Assembly (NCBI GenBank): GCA_018389105.1
Contig: JACATO010001576.1
Coordinates: 1-64,000, forward strand
DNA: 64,000 nucleotides
Source of the DNA: Nautilus pompilius
Lineage: Eukaryota; Mollusca; Cephalopoda; Nautilida; Nautilidae
Reading direction: 5' to 3'
A program made the position numbers and the translations under genes. The notes under the pieces were generated by a model. That model was not told the origin of the DNA. It saw nothing but the letters and a program-made list of their open reading frames with translations, and ran no database searches. This document shows, in pieces, positions 11,588 through 24,440 of the stretch. Positions within the stretch are counted from its first letter, which is position 1, and every line of letters starts with the position of its first letter.

Positions 11588-14169
11588 CTATAACCTGACA
11601 CTGTGACGATGACTCCCAGCCGAATGTCTGCTTGAATGGGAAAAGTTCTAGAGTATTGAAAGACGTTTGGCCGTGGCTTTAAATACACTACAACAGTAAC
11701 AAGAGAAAAAAAAATTAAATCATACGTCACCACCTAAATTTTAATTTTATATATTAAACGGGTTGCTTCATATTATATATCTAATTTACTAAAACAAGTA
11801 AATGCCGGAAGATGGAGGGGGGAAAAACGTGATAAATCGATCCTTTTGAAACCTAAATCTGAGCAGTGCCTGGATCTCTCTTTGATATGTTTATACAAAA
11901 TGTAAATACTAATTCTCTGAGCTAATTAAAGATGAAAAACAGAGATGACGTCATATCTAGATAAATATGTTCCTTGGATCCGTGGTTAATTAGTACTAGC
12001 CAATTTCTATGTCTAAACGAATGACTGATGATCTAAGCATAGATTTCAACCTTCCTTTATGTTCGTCCAATGATGTGGATAAAAAGACGAACTAAATTTG
12101 ATAACAGAGGTTTTCTCTGATCATTGACATTTTCCGCGCTGCTAATCTTGGTACTTATTTTCAGTACGAATCTAATGGATACCACACAGAAAAGGGAGCT
12201 AATTTCATGCATGCATTCTCTCAAACAATTCCGTTCGTCGCCCGCGCGATGACGAGGCATGTACCGGTATTGCTGAGGTTATGGTATTCTGCACATAACT
12301 ATTGATCCCCTCCAGATACAAAGAAGAAGAAAAAAAATGACTACAAAGAACATATAAGATTGTCAGTATAAATTCGGCAAACGTTCTAGAAACGCATAAC
12401 TTTAGTTATTTTGCTGATTTTAATAGAGTATGTTTGCTTAATATTTTATGTGAAAGGTTCTGAGTACCAACCGTCAAAAGATTCATATCAATATATATCG
12501 TGTTCCATAGTTTATGGTAAACAGCTGCCACTTTTTGTTATACACTCGAGAAGACAAATCAATGCAGGATTATCTATATTTAATTCTGCAACCAAGCGAG
12601 GCCATGTTTCGTGGTTGCGATAGCCTAAGATTGCGCTGACAAATGATCAACATGTGAGTGAGCCGATGCTAACCTGCTGTCGCTGCCTGTTGGTACCGAC
12701 GTGGCGTGTTTTCTTATAAACCGTAAAAGAGTTAGATACCACTGCAAGGTATCTATCAGATGTTAGCCGGAAGTGGTTTTAGAGGTCTCAAGTGTGGTTC
12801 CCCCATTTTTTTTTTTTGTTTTTGTCTGGTTTATATTAAATAAATTAAAGATTTGTTTAAAGCCAAGATATCGCAAAAATTGTTTCTGAAGATTTTGGAA
12901 ATACAGGACGGGACAGTCAACGAAAGTCAACAGTAAGAGATGCGGATAAATGCCAATGGTTGTGCAACAGGAATATTCACCTTTATTGTTTCTTTCAGAC
13001 TCGTGAATGCTTTACCGTTTTGTCAATTCGGACACAGATGGGTTCGGAGAAACGCCGATAAGACTTTTGGCAACAGATGGTTTTAACAAACAACTGTGAA
13101 GATCGAAGATCTGACGTTCGTTGACGAGTGTCTAAATTCCGTCCGTTACGCATCCGTCCATTTTCCATAGCTTCCTGCCTGTGTCCGATCAAGGGAGCTT
13201 CGCGTCCATAATCACCATATCCTGCAAGCAGATAGGGCAGCAAGCCAAGCAGCCAGACCTTCTCCGTGGATTAGAGAGGCTTTTAGCGCCAAACGAGCAA
13301 GGATTAAGCCCCCTATCGATCATCCACGGAAGCATCTTGATAGACAACCCTGACGAACCTCACGGCGATAGCTGAAAGGATACCTGCGCACTGTAGGGTG
13401 AGGGGGCGGGGCGAAAACCCGAGCTAGGTCAACAATGATAGGTTCAATGCCTAACACCTGTCAGCTCTACACGGCAGGACACGTGTTTGCGCATATTCTA
13501 AATAAACTGCAATTCCGCCATCGTTGCTGAGATTACGAAGGTTCGCCGCACCTGGCGGAGCTGCCGCGTAGGAGCTTGCGGAAAAATTGGTACCCGTCTT
13601 CGCCTTTATTCTTGGCTCATACATTTGGAAGGAAAGGACTGACTCGCCCACAGCCAACTGAATATCGAGAGGAAATTCTGACGGGAGTCGAGGAGGGGGG
13701 GATGTGAGAACAAATCGCTACCGCTTTCGTCTCGCGCTTTAGCGACGAATTCCAAAGGAATATCCTGGAAGACCGGGTGAAAAAATAACAATTAGCATTA
13801 CCCGCGAGCTGGCGAAGAAGCTCGGTTAGCTGAGCTTCTCCGGTCTATTTTCGGTGCTGAACCCGAAAGTAATCGCGAATGTCTCCTGTGGCCAACCAAA
13901 AGGCCTACCTTAGGTTTCTCTGATCCAGGTATTTGCTCGGTGGATGTAACAGTATTGAAAATAAATAAATAAACACACGTAGAATAATGAGTGATTTACG
14001 GTGAGAGACGTATAGGAAACCCACCCAAATCATTATTACAGAAAAGAAAAAGAGTAAAAATAAATACGCTGTAGAGTAGACCAGAATTCGGTATGTGAAA
14101 CTTTCCCTTATATAGAGCATGGAACCTTGTTCTCACGCTCCCATATACGAATGTTGAACGTTGCTACAA
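11588..14169. other. Unique intergenic DNA with a GC box and a hairpin
   Basis: No gene is recognised. A perfect TGACGTCA is at 11946-11953. GGGGGCGGGGC at about 13403 matches an SP/KLF GC box. AGAAGCTC at 13816-13823 pairs with GAGCTTCT at 13832-13839 across an 8-base loop. The short frames at 13181-13375 and 13451-13791 match nothing known. Confidence 0.5.
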
Positions 14170-15039
14170 TTATCCTGTAGTAATTTCCACAATACACTCA
14201 TCCAAAGCGTCTGGTCACAGCCAGATAACCCTATGTAGCCCCGATTTTTGTTCGTATCAGGACTCTGCGCCAGCTGAGACATTTTTCTGTGTTTTATTTA
14301 CCTCTTTATGCTACGTACATTTTTTCATCACGTTGGCTGTATGCTTGGGGGTCATTGTCATGTTCGGGAATGGATCCTCGCCCAATTAAATTCCTTCTCT
14401 TTAAAATGGCACAATAGATAAAAACCTGCCAGTACCTGTTGGTAGTCAGTATAGCTTCAATTTTATGCAAATTTCCGACATTCTTGCCTGGTAAGCAGCC
14501 CCAAACTTCTACTTTTCCATCTATGTTTCACTATAGCTGTGGAAACCACTTTCCCACCCTCATTCGAACTAACTACCGTTGATTATCATCAAACAGTTCA
14601 AACTTGTACTCATTTGTAAAGAGAGCACCCTCCCTCTTCCTGGTTTGATCATCCAACTGTTTCATTACTGCTGTTCATTTCAGTCTGACTGTTTGGTTGC
14701 TTCTCTTCAACAAAGCTTTTCGGACAGCTACACCTCTACTGAGACCATTTTGCTCATCTTACTGTTGTTGAAGAAATTTTAACACCCATACTTGCAACTA
14801 GGTCATTTGCAAGATCCACACTGTCTCGTCGTTTATCAGGTAGAGATGAAACTCTGAAGTACTTAAACATCACTTTTAAAGGGTTCTCTTTGCGCGTCTA
14901 TTGTCAACAGTACCCAATTCTGTGTATCCTCCTCATAGTCTTGCATACAGTTTCTAATATGATATCGGGCTGAAATCTGTCAGATGGAGCAGCCTTCACT
15001 CACTAAGACTTTGATTTCTATACACTTGTCATGTGACAT
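14170..15039 (-). pseudogene. Tc1-like transposase relic B
   Basis: The minus strand from an ATG at 15039 follows a Tc1-family protein. An HTH region is followed by GVKISSTTVR (about 14785-14755), NGLSRGVAVRKALL, LFTNEYKFELF (about 14624-14591), VWGCLPGKNVGNLHKI (about 14512-14465), GRGSIPEHDNDP then KHTANV (about 14375-14335), and AQSPDTN (about 14270-14250). In the family these correspond to VLFTDESKF, VMVWGC..G.G.L..I, QQDNDPKHTA and PAQSPDLNPIE. Three of the changes are inactivating. The first catalytic Asp is Asn. The catalytic Glu position reads Arg (CGG at 14241-14243). One extra C inside the DNDP/KHT codons shifts frame. Several in-frame stops are also present. No clear terminal inverted repeats were found, so the element ends are unknown. 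Confidence 0.9.
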
Positions 15040-18000
15040 TTTCTTCCAAGGAGCCTTAGTATTCACCACATTACAAAGACATCACTGCCTTATATGACAA
15101 CCAATCACAGTGCACCATCTCAACACGTGACTCTACTGCAAAGTATCTCATTTTTACGCATGAGATGCGATTCTATCACGTGTTATTTGCATCGTATAAC
15201 CAGTTCTTCCTCAATGGCTTGGATTTATTTTTAAAATCCTTGCTTGGTCGCCTTTTCAGTTTTTAGAACCTTTAGCTCTTTCTGGAGAGACCCTTTTCTG
15301 CTCGATCAGCCGGTCATAGTCATCAATAGAAATTAAAGCTGACGGATGGAAAGCATATTCTCGTTTTTAGAATCACCAAAAGAAAGAGCGAAATGGCGAA
15401 TATAAACGTATAAGAACCCTGAAAAACTTGGACTTTATTTAGTGAATACTCGCAGTGTTCGATACTTGCGCCCAATTAATTTTATGTCGTCGACAGAATT
15501 TATTTCTGAAGACGAACCTTCAACCACTTCCAGCTCCCAGTCAGGAAACTGGCTGAGATAAAGACCGGATCCTCGAAGATTTCTGCTTAAATATTTAATC
15601 AAAGAGCCATATTAAGATAGTATTTATGGCTCCACACGAATATGCACCCGGAAACTTGTAAATATTTAAGATAAAACTGCTTAACGTTTGTTTTTTTTTT
15701 GTGTTTTATTTCTTGTGGTAAGAATAATTATCAATGCAAAACAGATTTAAGGTTTTGCATAAACCATCTGATTGTACACACGCTGTACGTGTTTAGTTAA
15801 GCGACAAACGAAGATAAGAAGGGAGAAAATGGCAGCTACGAATACCGACTCATCTAAAGCACAGGCAGGTGCGATCGTTCTCGAGATGCGATAATTGGAA
15901 CTCTAATGCAATTGACGTCACGACGTACTTTTCTTATCTTCATCTTCGCTATTAGCTGCCGTAAAAATGGTTATAACATGCCTGATAGAATACGCTCTTC
16001 TTTGCGTTTCACTTAAGCAGGAACTACAGAGGAGGAAAGAACTCGTCTAAAGGGTGTTTGTTCAAACTTAGTACACTGGGTTTTAATGGATCTTCTTCAT
16101 CCGTGTGCTCGCGCACGCTATAGCAAAGACAATCGATATAACAAAGGGAGCAGTTTTACGAAAATAATTCTGTGGCTCGTAAGGTGTTGAAGTCAGGGTT
16201 GGCTTACAATATTAGAGAAAAATAAACAAGCTCGATTTGATTCGTGCGTACGCTTTAAATATTTATTAAACTGTGAATAGTTCTTCCGAAACCACGGATA
16301 CCATCTCGAAGCAGGCAACCTTTATATTTTTCGGCGATTGGTAAATATCTACCTTTACGTTTTTTGTTTTTTTTACCATTTTAAATGCTTAATATCTATC
16401 GCGCCTTTAAAAATCAGAAAATAGATTCAAACAAGTAAATTTACCGAAAGGCTGATCGAGAACGCAGTATACTGTTGTGCTCGATGCTATTCCTGACTTT
16501 TCACGCTTCGTTTGGGCCAGTGTGAAAATGTTTTGGTATCGCGGTCTTATCGAGCTGGTGGCAACAATGAGAAACGCTCGGTCACAGCAGCTCTGCGATT
16601 ACTGTTACTGGTGCTGTAACAGCTTATCCTTGCACGCCAACTAGCTCAGGCCTCCCCGATAGAATATACTTTATACATAGGGTTTACGTCCGTGGGCTTT
16701 GTTTCAGAATGCCCATACATAGTTCGCGGTGTAATGGGAGCTCATGTCGCCGGGCGCTACGATGTGTATATTACCACCCTCGTCGCTGCATTCGAAAGGA
16801 CAAAAGAAGCGCTGAATCTGAATAATATCCGCTGTTTGGATCCAGGAACACAGTATCTTACTAAACACATCTCATTCCTTAACGACTGATAAAAATTAAG
16901 CCATGGCAGAAGTTCCCGAGAGATACATTAGCAAACACGTGTCCTAATATTTTTTCGGCTTTCGCTCCTCTTTCTAATATTTCGAATAAAGGATTAAAAT
17001 CCCCCCCGATGCTTTGGGAATAAAGTTAATTAAACAAACTGAAAGAATAAACCCGTCATCGTTTAAGTATTCGTGCTGCCGGGCATGATGAAATAGACGC
17101 CATCATGTCATTCATGAGTATTCTTTCTTTATTTTTAAAAAAAAAACAAATGCTTTTCCAAGACGAGTGCTTAGATCACCCAGACGATCCCTGTCTTTCC
17201 TAAACCATTTACCTGCTTCTCACACCAAACACCGTTTTAATTAATTATCCCCTTTCAACATTGCAAATAGTATTTGCAAAACAAATCTGCCAGACGCCTT
17301 TGAAAGGACTAACTGTAACTCCTTTACAGTGAGCGTACATGGAGCCCTGGACTGCTTTTCTCCGGCATTTCAAGTTCTTTCTGTCTTCCTGAGCAGGAAA
17401 AAAGAAGAAAAAGCTGCATCAGTTCGTAACTTAACTTCCTTTTCCAGCTGCCGTATTTCAAAGAGCCATCTATTCGATTACACCCGCATTATCCTCGTCA
17501 AGTCGTTCTGTCCATCAGTACTTCAGCGCTTGGGTCATACTGGTCGAATTATTCGATTTGGGGCTGAAAAAGATTTTCACAGAATCCAAGCCAAAGAATA
17601 ATTTGTCTTGATGCGCGCAGTGTAGGATTTTTCTCGTATCCTGCAAGATAAGACAGACGTATACCAACCTGACGCCACTTGACAATTAATCATAATGTAC
17701 CATGATGGAGGTGAGTCGGTAGACTCGTTCCCTTTTTACCCCCCCCCCCCCGGTCGTTAGTTTCGCCTTCCTGCTGTAGGGCTGCGCCATTTACGCCTCC
17801 TCTCCTGTTTCCGACTCTGCAAACGAAGAACGGGTGATGATGTTATTGCTGTTTATTTACCCTCATTAGAAGCCATCAGTGGTTGAAAAGCAGAAAAGCC
17901 TGAGCCATCCCCTTTTACTAACCCCTCGAAACTACGATTAGGGTTCCGTGGATCTGCTAATACTCCAGTTTATTGTTGTTGCTTTTTTTTTAAAAAATAT

Positions 18001-18129
18001 TTATTTATTGTGTTCAGGGTCCTGAAGCTGCCAGCCCAATTAAAAGAACAGAAAATAGTTCCGCCATGTTGGGACTGAAGGCGATTAAGCTGAGTCGAAA
18101 GCGTTCATCAAAGTTCTTTTGAAATACTT
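15040..18129. other. Unique AT-rich intergenic DNA
   Basis: No gene or element is recognised. Notable small features are the shared word TATTTAATCAAAG at 15592-15604 followed by a GAGCCAT (15604-15610)/ATGGCTC (15626-15632) stem, a TGACGTCA at 15913-15920, a T5A10 junction at 17132-17146, a 13-base C run at 17739-17751 and a T9A6 junction at 17983-17997. Confidence 0.5.
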
Positions 18130-18780
18130 CCGGCCAAGACAGAAAAGAGGGGAAAGGAAAAGGGCGCCACCGTCCGTGTTGGTCTGCTTTCAATGAGATT
18201 TTGCGAGCCGACAGGTGGCAGCCCGCTAGCTAAGCCGGACCTCTTCATTGGCTCGCGCTGGCAATCGTGCGATTACTTACTTCCCACTGGGAACGGGGGA
18301 AGAGAACGATCCGAACAAACGGCGCGAGTTAGCAAAGTAAATATCAACTCGCAGTGGTACCGGTTAGCGGAACCCCGGCTTCGAGAAAACAGAGGGAAGG
18401 GTTCTCGGTGGCGTTCAGCTCCCCCACCCGGGGAAGACGGAGGAATTGACGTCGTCGCGCATCCCATAATTTTAGCCGATAAAAATCTCCCGGCAACCAA
18501 CCGCGCCCCCAGTCGGACGAAGAAAAGCCTCTCTTCGCTGGTGCAAGATTCACGTATTATCGAACTTCCTCCCACTTTGTTAACTCGGAGCGTTTTTGGT
18601 ACAGATGGAAATACGACGCCGGCTGCAGGAGACCCAGAAGGGGCATTAACCTTCAGAAGGGAGATAAGCGCGTTCCAGGGTTCTAATAATCTCCGACCGT
18701 CTCTCCGGCAGCCAATGGTGTCGCGCCATTGATCAGTTTTCTTCCAAAGGGAAGCCGCCAACCCGCTAAAATTCCGAAGT
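18130..18780. promoter_or_regulatory. CpG-rich block, possible promoter or exon
   Basis: GC content and CpG frequency rise sharply compared with the AT-rich flanks, and frames of 179 codons (plus, 18193-18732) and 162 codons (minus, 18273-18761) are open over the same DNA. Neither translation resembles a family I know, and high GC alone lowers stop frequency. CCAAT-type words occur at both ends (ATTGG near 18247, CCAAT near 18713). This could be a promoter with a first exon, but I see no decisive start or splice signals. Confidence 0.3.
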
Positions 18781-20212
18781 GTCAGTGATGTATGCTTTAT
18801 TTATTTACATTAAACAACAACAACAACAAAAAATTCATAGGTCAGAGCGTGTGTGGGGGGAGAAGCTGTAAATTAGTCATCCCAATATTATTAAATCCTC
18901 CAGCGATGTAACCAGTTCAGCAAAAGGATGCCTTTGAGATGTCTATATTTTGGGCGCTCCTCTGCTTAAAGAGCCGAATGTTCCCAGATTAAACTGGTAA
19001 ATGGAGACGATACGATGACTGCTAAGTAAAAGCTTACGCTTCCCCAGAAGCTACTAATCAGTTTGTTCCGTTCTTGGTTAATAACTCTACCAAAATGCTA
19101 CTCTAACTGGCCGCTGTATCATCTTTCCGGCTACAGTCTTTTTCCTGTTAATCCCATCGTGTTATTTTGTACCTCTGCACAATTAACTAATTCACACATT
19201 ACACTAATCTAAATCCAAGCGTAATTTTAGAACAAAACTCGCCACTGTAATATCTACTGTCTTTCGCCTCTCACTAAGCAACACAGAAGTAAAATTTGGT
19301 TTTCCACAGTGTAGGTGATGTTTAATGTTCCCATTAATTGTTCGTAAGTGCGAAATCATTAATTGAATTTGAACATCAGCAATAATCAAATAGTTAACAT
19401 TCTGATTTCCCGAAATTCTTAGTTTACATGAATATTCTTTGAGCATCAGTTTTCCTTATTATTCACCTTTGGTGGCTGTTTTCACTCTTTCCTCACCTTT
19501 CCTAAATTTATGCTTCATATAAAACAAATTATTAGTTATTATAAACATTGCCTGCAGCTAATCGCTTCAAAACTTGTGGTCTCTGATGGAGCATTAAGGC
19601 GAAACAACCCGCTTATTTAATAATTTTAAGATATATTTATAGCAAAATTGTGAAATGTGAAATACAATTTTAGTGTTTACCGAAAATGCCATTGATTATT
19701 TCAGAAAATAAATATAATGTGTAGGAACAGAAAGGATGTGTAATGAAAATTTCTGCTGTTATTAGTTAGTGTTTTGCCTTATTTGAAGCTGTTACGGAAC
19801 AGCGCTCTAGCATTGTCAGAATAAACCATCTGATGTAGTTTGGGTCCATGTTTCCTCACTTTCCTGCAGCGACATCTACAATATTGCTTCACGCAGTCAT
19901 ATCTTTAAATTTGGTGCCTGGGCGCTTCCAACGATTCCCGGTACGTTCCCTACGGCGGATCACTCCGTCACTGTTACGACCCCGTCTGTCCCCTTTCGGT
20001 CGGGTATCGATCGCTATGTCTGGTTTGAGAGACTTTTTCTTGCTGTGTACAGGTATACAGCCCTCTTTCCAGTCATATTTTGGTCCACTCGGAATAAAGG
20101 GGTAAACAAGAATTCGACGATAGACTCCCGACGCCTGCTTCTTGGCCCTGTCCAGACTTGCTGTCCCACGCCGTGTGATAACTCTGCTGCGTAAACCAGC
20201 TTCTCTGAACGT
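18781..20212. other. Unique intergenic DNA
   Basis: Contains a short (CAA)n tract near 18815 and otherwise AT-rich sequence. The 85-codon plus frame at 19848-20105 has no recognisable domain. Confidence 0.5.
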
Positions 20213-20822
20213 CCGGGTTACTATTAATCGGGGGGAGGCTTAGCAGCTCTCCCTGCCTTGTTCAGTTGGCCTGAGATCTCGCGTGGTCTTCAAAGGCCGG
20301 CAACTCGTCCGCAACTTTAAAGTTTCAAGTTTCCGGGTTACTATTAATCGGGGAGAGGCTTAGCAGCTCTCCCTGCCTTGTTCATTTGGCCTGTGATATC
20401 TCGCGTGGTCTTCAAAGGCCGGCAACTCGTCCGCAACTTTAAAGTCTCAAGTTTCCGGGTTACTATTAATCGGGGGGAGGCTTAGCAGCTCTCCCTGCCT
20501 TGTTCAGTTGGCCTGTGAGATCTCGCGTGGTCTTCAAAGGCCGGCAACTCGTCCGCAACTTTAAAGTTTCAAGTTTCCGTGTTACTATTAATCGGGGGGA
20601 GGCTTAGCAGCTCTCCCTGCCTTGTTCAGTTGGCCTGTGAGATCTCGCGTGGTCTTCAAAGGCCGGCAACTCGTCCGCAACTTTAAAGTTTCAAGTTTCC
20701 GGGTTACTATTAATCGGGGGGAGGCTTAGCAGCTCTCCCTGCCTTGTTCAGTTGGCCTGTGAGATCTCGCGTGGTCTTCAAAGGCCGGCAACTCGTCCGC
20801 AACTTTAAAGTTTCAAGTTTCA
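20213..20822. repeat. 122-bp tandem repeat, 5 copies
   Basis: GGGTTACTATTAATCGGG starts copies at about 20215, 20335, 20457, 20579 and 20701 (spacing 120-122). Copies differ by only a few bases, for example GTGTTAC in copy 4 and small indels after GGCCTGTGA. The near identity implies recent amplification. The unit is GC-rich and contains GGCCGGCAACTCGTCCGC. No coding potential is evident. Confidence 0.97.
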
Positions 20823-21310
20823 CGCATGGCTATTAACATACGCTAGCGTTTTCAGCAGGGTCTAATCTGCTAACGTAAAACTTATGCGAGATATGATTTC
20901 GATTTTGCATGATTCGTGTTTTTCAAAGTAGTCAGACAACTTTGACGAGCACTGTAATCACAAAATAAACATGGCCACAGAATTACTAAGTTAGTTGCAC
21001 CTTCTGTTAATTATGACCATTAAAACGTCTAGACTCAACGAGAAGAGGCTGTCATGTAAATAATCATGACTGTCAAAATATATTAATGTGTCTCGTTTCC
21101 AGTGATGTAACGGAAAGAGCCTGCATCCCAAGACCACTTGAGTCGTTAAGGCGTTTCCAGAAACAGATCTAAAGCGACAGTATTACTTCGATTTTGGTTC
21201 GTTTACCTGTCGCATATTGCATCCCGGTTGTCTCTTTTTTGAGTTTTGATAAACTAGCTGAAAGGTGGTATCGATCGTTTTATTTCTAATGCGAATCGTT
21301 AAGAGTGATA

Positions 21311-21313
<3 letters not shown>

Positions 21314-21389
<76 letters not shown>

Positions 21390-21428
21390 TCTCTCCATCT
21401 CTTCTCTCCTCTCTCTCTCTCTCTCTCT
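21314..21428. repeat. (CT)n microsatellite
   Basis: Imperfect CT tract of about 115 bases with CCATCTCT interruptions. The 490 bases before it (20823-21313) are unique and show no gene. Confidence 0.95.
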
Positions 21429-23253
21429 GTATATTTATACTTTCGTTTTACAATACTAAAGATCTTCTAAAATTTTTACATATAAAACCGAGCCGTTTTC
21501 CTTTCAAGTTAATCTGGTGACCAGGTCTTGCCCTCGTTTAGCTCGCTAGCTTAACTCTGTCGCGATAAGATACAGCTCCCAAACCCCAGAACCTGACAGG
21601 TGCCCGAAATCAGAGCGGTTCTTTCCCCAATCGAACTGATTATCTGCATTAAACGAGAGTAATCTTTATCCTTAATGGCTGACATAAGAAAACCAAAAAT
21701 CATCCCTAACTGCGGTTTACGTGGCAGTAAATCTAACGTGAACGTCATGGGAACACAATCGTCTGGTTAGCCGTCAAAGACCACGTAAACGCAGCTTTTC
21801 GTGGAATGCCCGTCTTTTGTCTAGAACCATTGCAGCCAGTTGACGAAACCTCGCCTGCAGTGTGCCAGTAAATGCCGTTTAAAGTCGTTTCCCCCGCGCC
21901 AAGTAAATGCCAGTAAACACGATGGAAATCCGTGTCAGTTGCAAAGAAGAAAAAAAAATGTTTTTAAAGTTAAATCCACAGGAGAAAATCACTTCAGCCC
22001 GGAGATTTTCGATGTCTGAGAGTTTAAAAAAAAAAGAAAAAACACGAAGTTAACTATTTGCCTTGGAATCTAAAGATGCTTGGAAGTCATTAGTTTATGC
22101 TAAGCAGATGAAGCTTCGGTATCGATCTTGCTTCTTGAAGCGTGCAAAAGCCGATTCCCCGGAAGGATCGAGCAAATATATTTAGCGAAATTGCAAGAAT
22201 CAGATGACTGAAATGTTTCTGGGTGAGCGATATCGATCACGCCGGCAGTGACCCGGAAATAAATTTTAAAAATGGGTTTTTTTCCTCCTCCTGATAACGG
22301 AAGAAAGCGGCTATGGCGATGTTTGCGCTCTACAATTTAAGAGAATGATGATCATGATCGTAATAACGATGAGAAGAACTACGTCAAATATAAGAGGACG
22401 CACCACAACGATCGCCACAGAATAGTACCAAATCCTTTCAGCCGCTCCATTCCCTGATACATCTGGAACCGAAATCGGTAAACATAGATGCACTGCCACC
22501 GTTCCTAATGCGCACTTAACCGACTTGGTGTATCCTCGATGTTTATCCTCGTGTTGTTGTTTTCTTTTTCATCATCAGAAGACGATATCTGGGATGGGAA
22601 GGGGCTGCCAGGATGAACCAGCCTCGTAGATAATGTGACGCTGTTTGTGTTTTCTGGAAATTCTCCTCCTCAATGAAGTCGTTATCGCACGTCTAGAACA
22701 CGACTATGGCTTTCGATTTAAGAGCAAAGTAATACAAGTGTCACCCGAAATTTAAGGAGTTACTCGGAGTTATTTATTTTGCAGATATTTCAACTGGGGC
22801 ATTCCCCTGTGCTTCCCTAAATTTCAATAAGACGGCGACTGTAAAGGGACTCTGCAAGGTACGCAATACCGTCAATTTATCTACACCGGTAACCTGTGTC
22901 AAGGAGATGCAATTTTTACTGCGCATGGCTGCTGTACTGACTGACTCATATCGATACCGAAAAGGAAATTGTATTGGCACTCGAACTGGGATATCTGTTG
23001 ATAAGCAAACCTTAATCGAAGATCGGATTTAGTTTTTCACTATCATCTATGGCAGGCACACTCGGGCGTTTAATCAAGGTTGCCAAACCGGATAGATTTA
23101 AAGAATTTGTCGAATGCGGACTCTGCTAAAAGTCGTGTAGGAGAGTAATTACGAGAGCCTGGTTATGAGCGGTTACAACATTTTAAAAAGGGAAAACATT
23201 TGTACCGGTTAGCCATATTCAGTTTCTTAGCTGGACGCAATCAGTATAAATAT
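21429..23253. other. Unique intergenic DNA
   Basis: No gene or mobile element is recognised. Poly(A) runs occur near 21950 and 22026. Short frames at 22311-22499 and 22774-22980 have no family resemblance. Confidence 0.5.
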
Positions 23254-23593
23254 TCTCGCGCGCGCGCTCGCTCTCTCTCTCTCTCTATCATCTCTCTCTC
23301 TCCATTTCTCCATCTCTCGCTCTACCATCTCCAGCGCTCTAGCTACCATCTCTCTACCATCGCGCTCGACCATCTCTCTACCAGCGCGCGCGACCAGCTC
23401 TCTCTCCTCGCTCGCGGCGCTCTCTCTCGCGCTACCACCGCTCTCTAGCTACCAATCTCTCTCTCCTCTCGCTCTCGCCTCTCTCTCTCTCTGCTCTCTC
23501 TCTCTCTCTCTCTCTCTATCATCTCTCTCTCTCCATTTCTCCATCTTTCTCTCTCTACCCCCTCTCTCTATCATCTCTCTCTCTCTCTCTCTC
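23254..23593. repeat. Degenerate CT-rich block with an internal direct repeat
   Basis: A long pyrimidine-rich tract begins with CGCGCGCGCTCGC and continues as CT runs broken by ACCAT, CCAT and CGCG words. The segment CTATCATCTCTCTCTCTCCA plus TTTCTCCATC occurs twice, near 23284 and 23517, showing that the block grew by duplication. Confidence 0.9.
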
Positions 23594-24030
23594 CTTAGTT
23601 TTGCACCCTAAACCCCCTCCCTCACACTATTCTAAATCCTATTAATTCTGGTTTTATACAGTTGACTTCAGCAGCTGTAGATGGGCGAACGCACGACTTA
23701 CCGGCCGGCCGTAGGTCAGGGGACGGGGTGGGGTTAATGGGTGGGCCTGGCCTCTGGATTCCTGCTCCGTTTGGCACCTTTCCACGACATGGCCTCCTCC
23801 AGCTCCTCTTATCTTTACCAGTCCGTCCCTGTGGCTTACCCCTTACAGTTAAGCAGACAATTGCTGGTGGTGTCTCGAGACAGCGTTCACCTGTGCTGTA
23901 GGATCGAGCTCGCGTAGAGTCAGTCACGCGTGCAGCGGGTGGATAACGCGGCTCTTCCATCAGTTAATTGACCAACGCTCCTCCCTCTGCAAGAAACAGT
24001 CCTCGTCGGTGTATATGACGCGGCGACCAA
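23594..24030. other. GC-rich unique segment with an open minus frame
   Basis: A 112-codon minus frame (23622-23960), rich in Pro, Arg and Gly, covers most of it. I do not recognise the translation, and the GC richness makes an open frame less surprising. It could be a fragment of a repeat-encoded protein, but no motif supports that. Confidence 0.25.
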
Positions 24031-24440
24031 GATTTAGGCCCGACTCGAACAATCGGTAACCCTAACTCTAACACTAACGAAACCTATCTACCCCTTACTG
24101 TAACGCTACATGTACACTACCCCTACCCCTGCATGCCAGTATAAATCGAATTAATTTCACCTTAAACCCTATCAAACTAATCTTCAAGGTTACTATAAGA
24201 ACCACTTATGGCTAACACTAACCTGACCTCTTGACCTTTACCTAAAATTACTAGCTTCTAAATGCAACTTACCTTTAGCCGTAACCCTAAACAGTAATAA
24301 CAATACGTTAAACGTAATCTTAAATCTAACAAATCGAAACCCAAACTTAGCATCTGAACCCAACGTTGACCCTAATAACACGAACAACGATTCTTCACCC
24401 CCAATGCTACAACACTGTTACAGGCCTCTCTAACTCGTAG
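24031..24440. repeat. Degenerate TAACCC-like, G-poor stretch
   Basis: The plus strand is full of CTAAC, AACCC and TAAAC words (for example GTAACCCTAACTCTAACACT at about 24056) with strong strand asymmetry. By hand count there are about 31 G in the 360 bases 24061-24420, with several-fold more C. A decayed (TTAGGG)n-type or other short-period array would look like this. A milder version occurs near 26270-26400. No exact telomere array remains. Confidence 0.5.

Noticed and set aside
18193..18761. Protein-coding gene on either strand of the CpG-rich block
   Set aside because: Both strands are open, GC richness lowers stop frequency, and neither translation shows a domain. Kept only as a possible regulatory block.
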